Source: Baffinella frigidus | Taxonomy: Eukaryota > Cryptophyceae > Cryptomonadales > Baffinellaceae | DNA: 21,893 nt | Direction of reading: 5' to 3' | Assembly (NCBI GenBank): GCA_026770585.1 | Contig: MU646730.1 | Span: 220,399 to 242,291, forward strand | In this document: in pieces, positions 21,514 to 21,893 of the stretch | How the letters are laid out: each line of letters starts with the position of its first letter | Numbering within the stretch: the first letter of the stretch is position 1 | The notes under the pieces: generated by a model | Databases searched by the model: none | Told to the model about the DNA's origin: nothing | Seen by the model: the letters and a program-made list of their open reading frames with translations, nothing else | Translations under genes and position numbers: made by a program

Positions 21514-21552
21514 AGTCAGGTTTGGAAGTTTGGCAAACTTCCAAACCTGACT
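21514..21552. repeat. Perfect 39-bp hairpin
   Basis: AGTCAGGTTTGGAAGTTTG and CAAACTTCCAAACCTGACT are perfect 19-bp arms with one central base. It lies directly downstream of the decayed family A end and is not related to other hairpins here. Confidence 0.9.
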
Positions 21553-21554
21553 GG

Positions 21555-21630
21555 CAGGCTCGTCGCCCCCGGTACGCGAGTTTGGGGGTTGATCGCCCCC
21601 ACTACGCGAGTTTGGGGTTTGGGGGTTGGC
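21555..21630 (+). repeat. Two-copy TACGCGAGTTTGGGG repeat
   Basis: TCGCCCCCGGTACGCGAGTT and TCGCCCCCACTACGCGAGTT, period about 29, each followed by TGGGG telomere-like text. Confidence 0.65.
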
Positions 21631-21796
21631 TCGACTGAAAGAGGAAAAAGCACGTTCGGTCGCGAAGGCGGCCGCTTGAAAAAGGCAAGGGTATAGTCTA
21701 TACAAATCGGCGGTTTTGTAAAAATAGGGTGGGGCTAGCTACTCTCGTCGTCGTCGCGCTTTACAAACAATTTACGACACAAACGCGCGTAGCGGA
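21631..21796. other. Unassigned
   Basis: No gene seen; short TCGTCGTCGTCGCG run at 21745-21758. Confidence 0.3.
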
Positions 21797-21815
21797 GAGA
21801 GAGAGAGAGAGAGAG

Positions 21816-21893
<78 letters not shown>
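21797..21893 (+). repeat. GA microsatellite running off the window
   Basis: (GA)n with few AAAG and GC interruptions; the right limit is outside the window. Confidence 0.95.

Overview
The window looks like a eukaryotic, gene-free, repeat-dense region of subtelomeric type. Short tracts of degenerate TTTAGGG-class telomere-like repeat (variants TTTGGGG, GTGTAGG, TGTTTGG, TTCGGGT and some hexameric TTAGGG) recur at more than 25 places, mostly G-rich on the + strand but switching to CCCTAAA at several points. That repeat class fits plants, green algae, chromerids/apicomplexans, dinoflagellates or oomycetes; the sequence alone does not let me choose. I found no convincing protein-coding gene, rRNA, tRNA, CRISPR array or bacterial feature. 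The longest open frames are low-complexity (tetranucleotide, GA/CT or telomere-like) or cross inverted-repeat elements.

Layout: 1-0.7 kb telomere-like tracts and a GC-rich insert flanked by direct repeats; 0.7-5.2 kb a dense field of short inverted-repeat (MITE-like) elements, a dispersed satellite carrying the motif CTGGTACAAACTAAAA, and GTTGAC/GTCAAC hairpin elements; 5.2-7.5 kb telomere-like tracts alternating with duplicated segments; 7.7-9.2 kb a MITE, a 20-bp minisatellite and G-rich modules; 9.2-11.9 kb mutually duplicated modules, in direct and inverted orientation, with insertions and a TATC microsatellite; 12-13.4 kb MITEs and satellite; 13.5-15.4 kb nested inverted-repeat elements with long, near-perfect arms; 15.4-16.2 kb tandem repeats rich in TAGGGATCC-like motifs; 16.2-19.1 kb telomere-like tracts alternating with hairpin and Glu-rich coding-like modules; 19.1-21.9 kb 33-bp, 75-bp and about 125-bp tandem repeats, one MITE, a perfect 39-bp hairpin and CT/GA tracts.

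The most interesting observation is an architecture repeated at about a dozen places. A short insert, usually GC-rich and hairpin-forming, is bracketed by unusually long direct repeats (28-57 bp) of the surrounding sequence. Where several copies of one insert family exist, the end abutting one direct repeat is nearly constant, while the other end carries unrelated filler, once a telomere-like tract. The clearest family has an 18-bp palindrome core (CGCGTGACCGGTCACGCG) and four copies, each with its own unrelated long direct repeat. This looks like an insertion process that makes long target duplications, either a tiny non-autonomous element or capture of filler DNA at widely staggered breaks. 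All similarity statements come from reading by eye; mismatch counts are approximate where stated as such.
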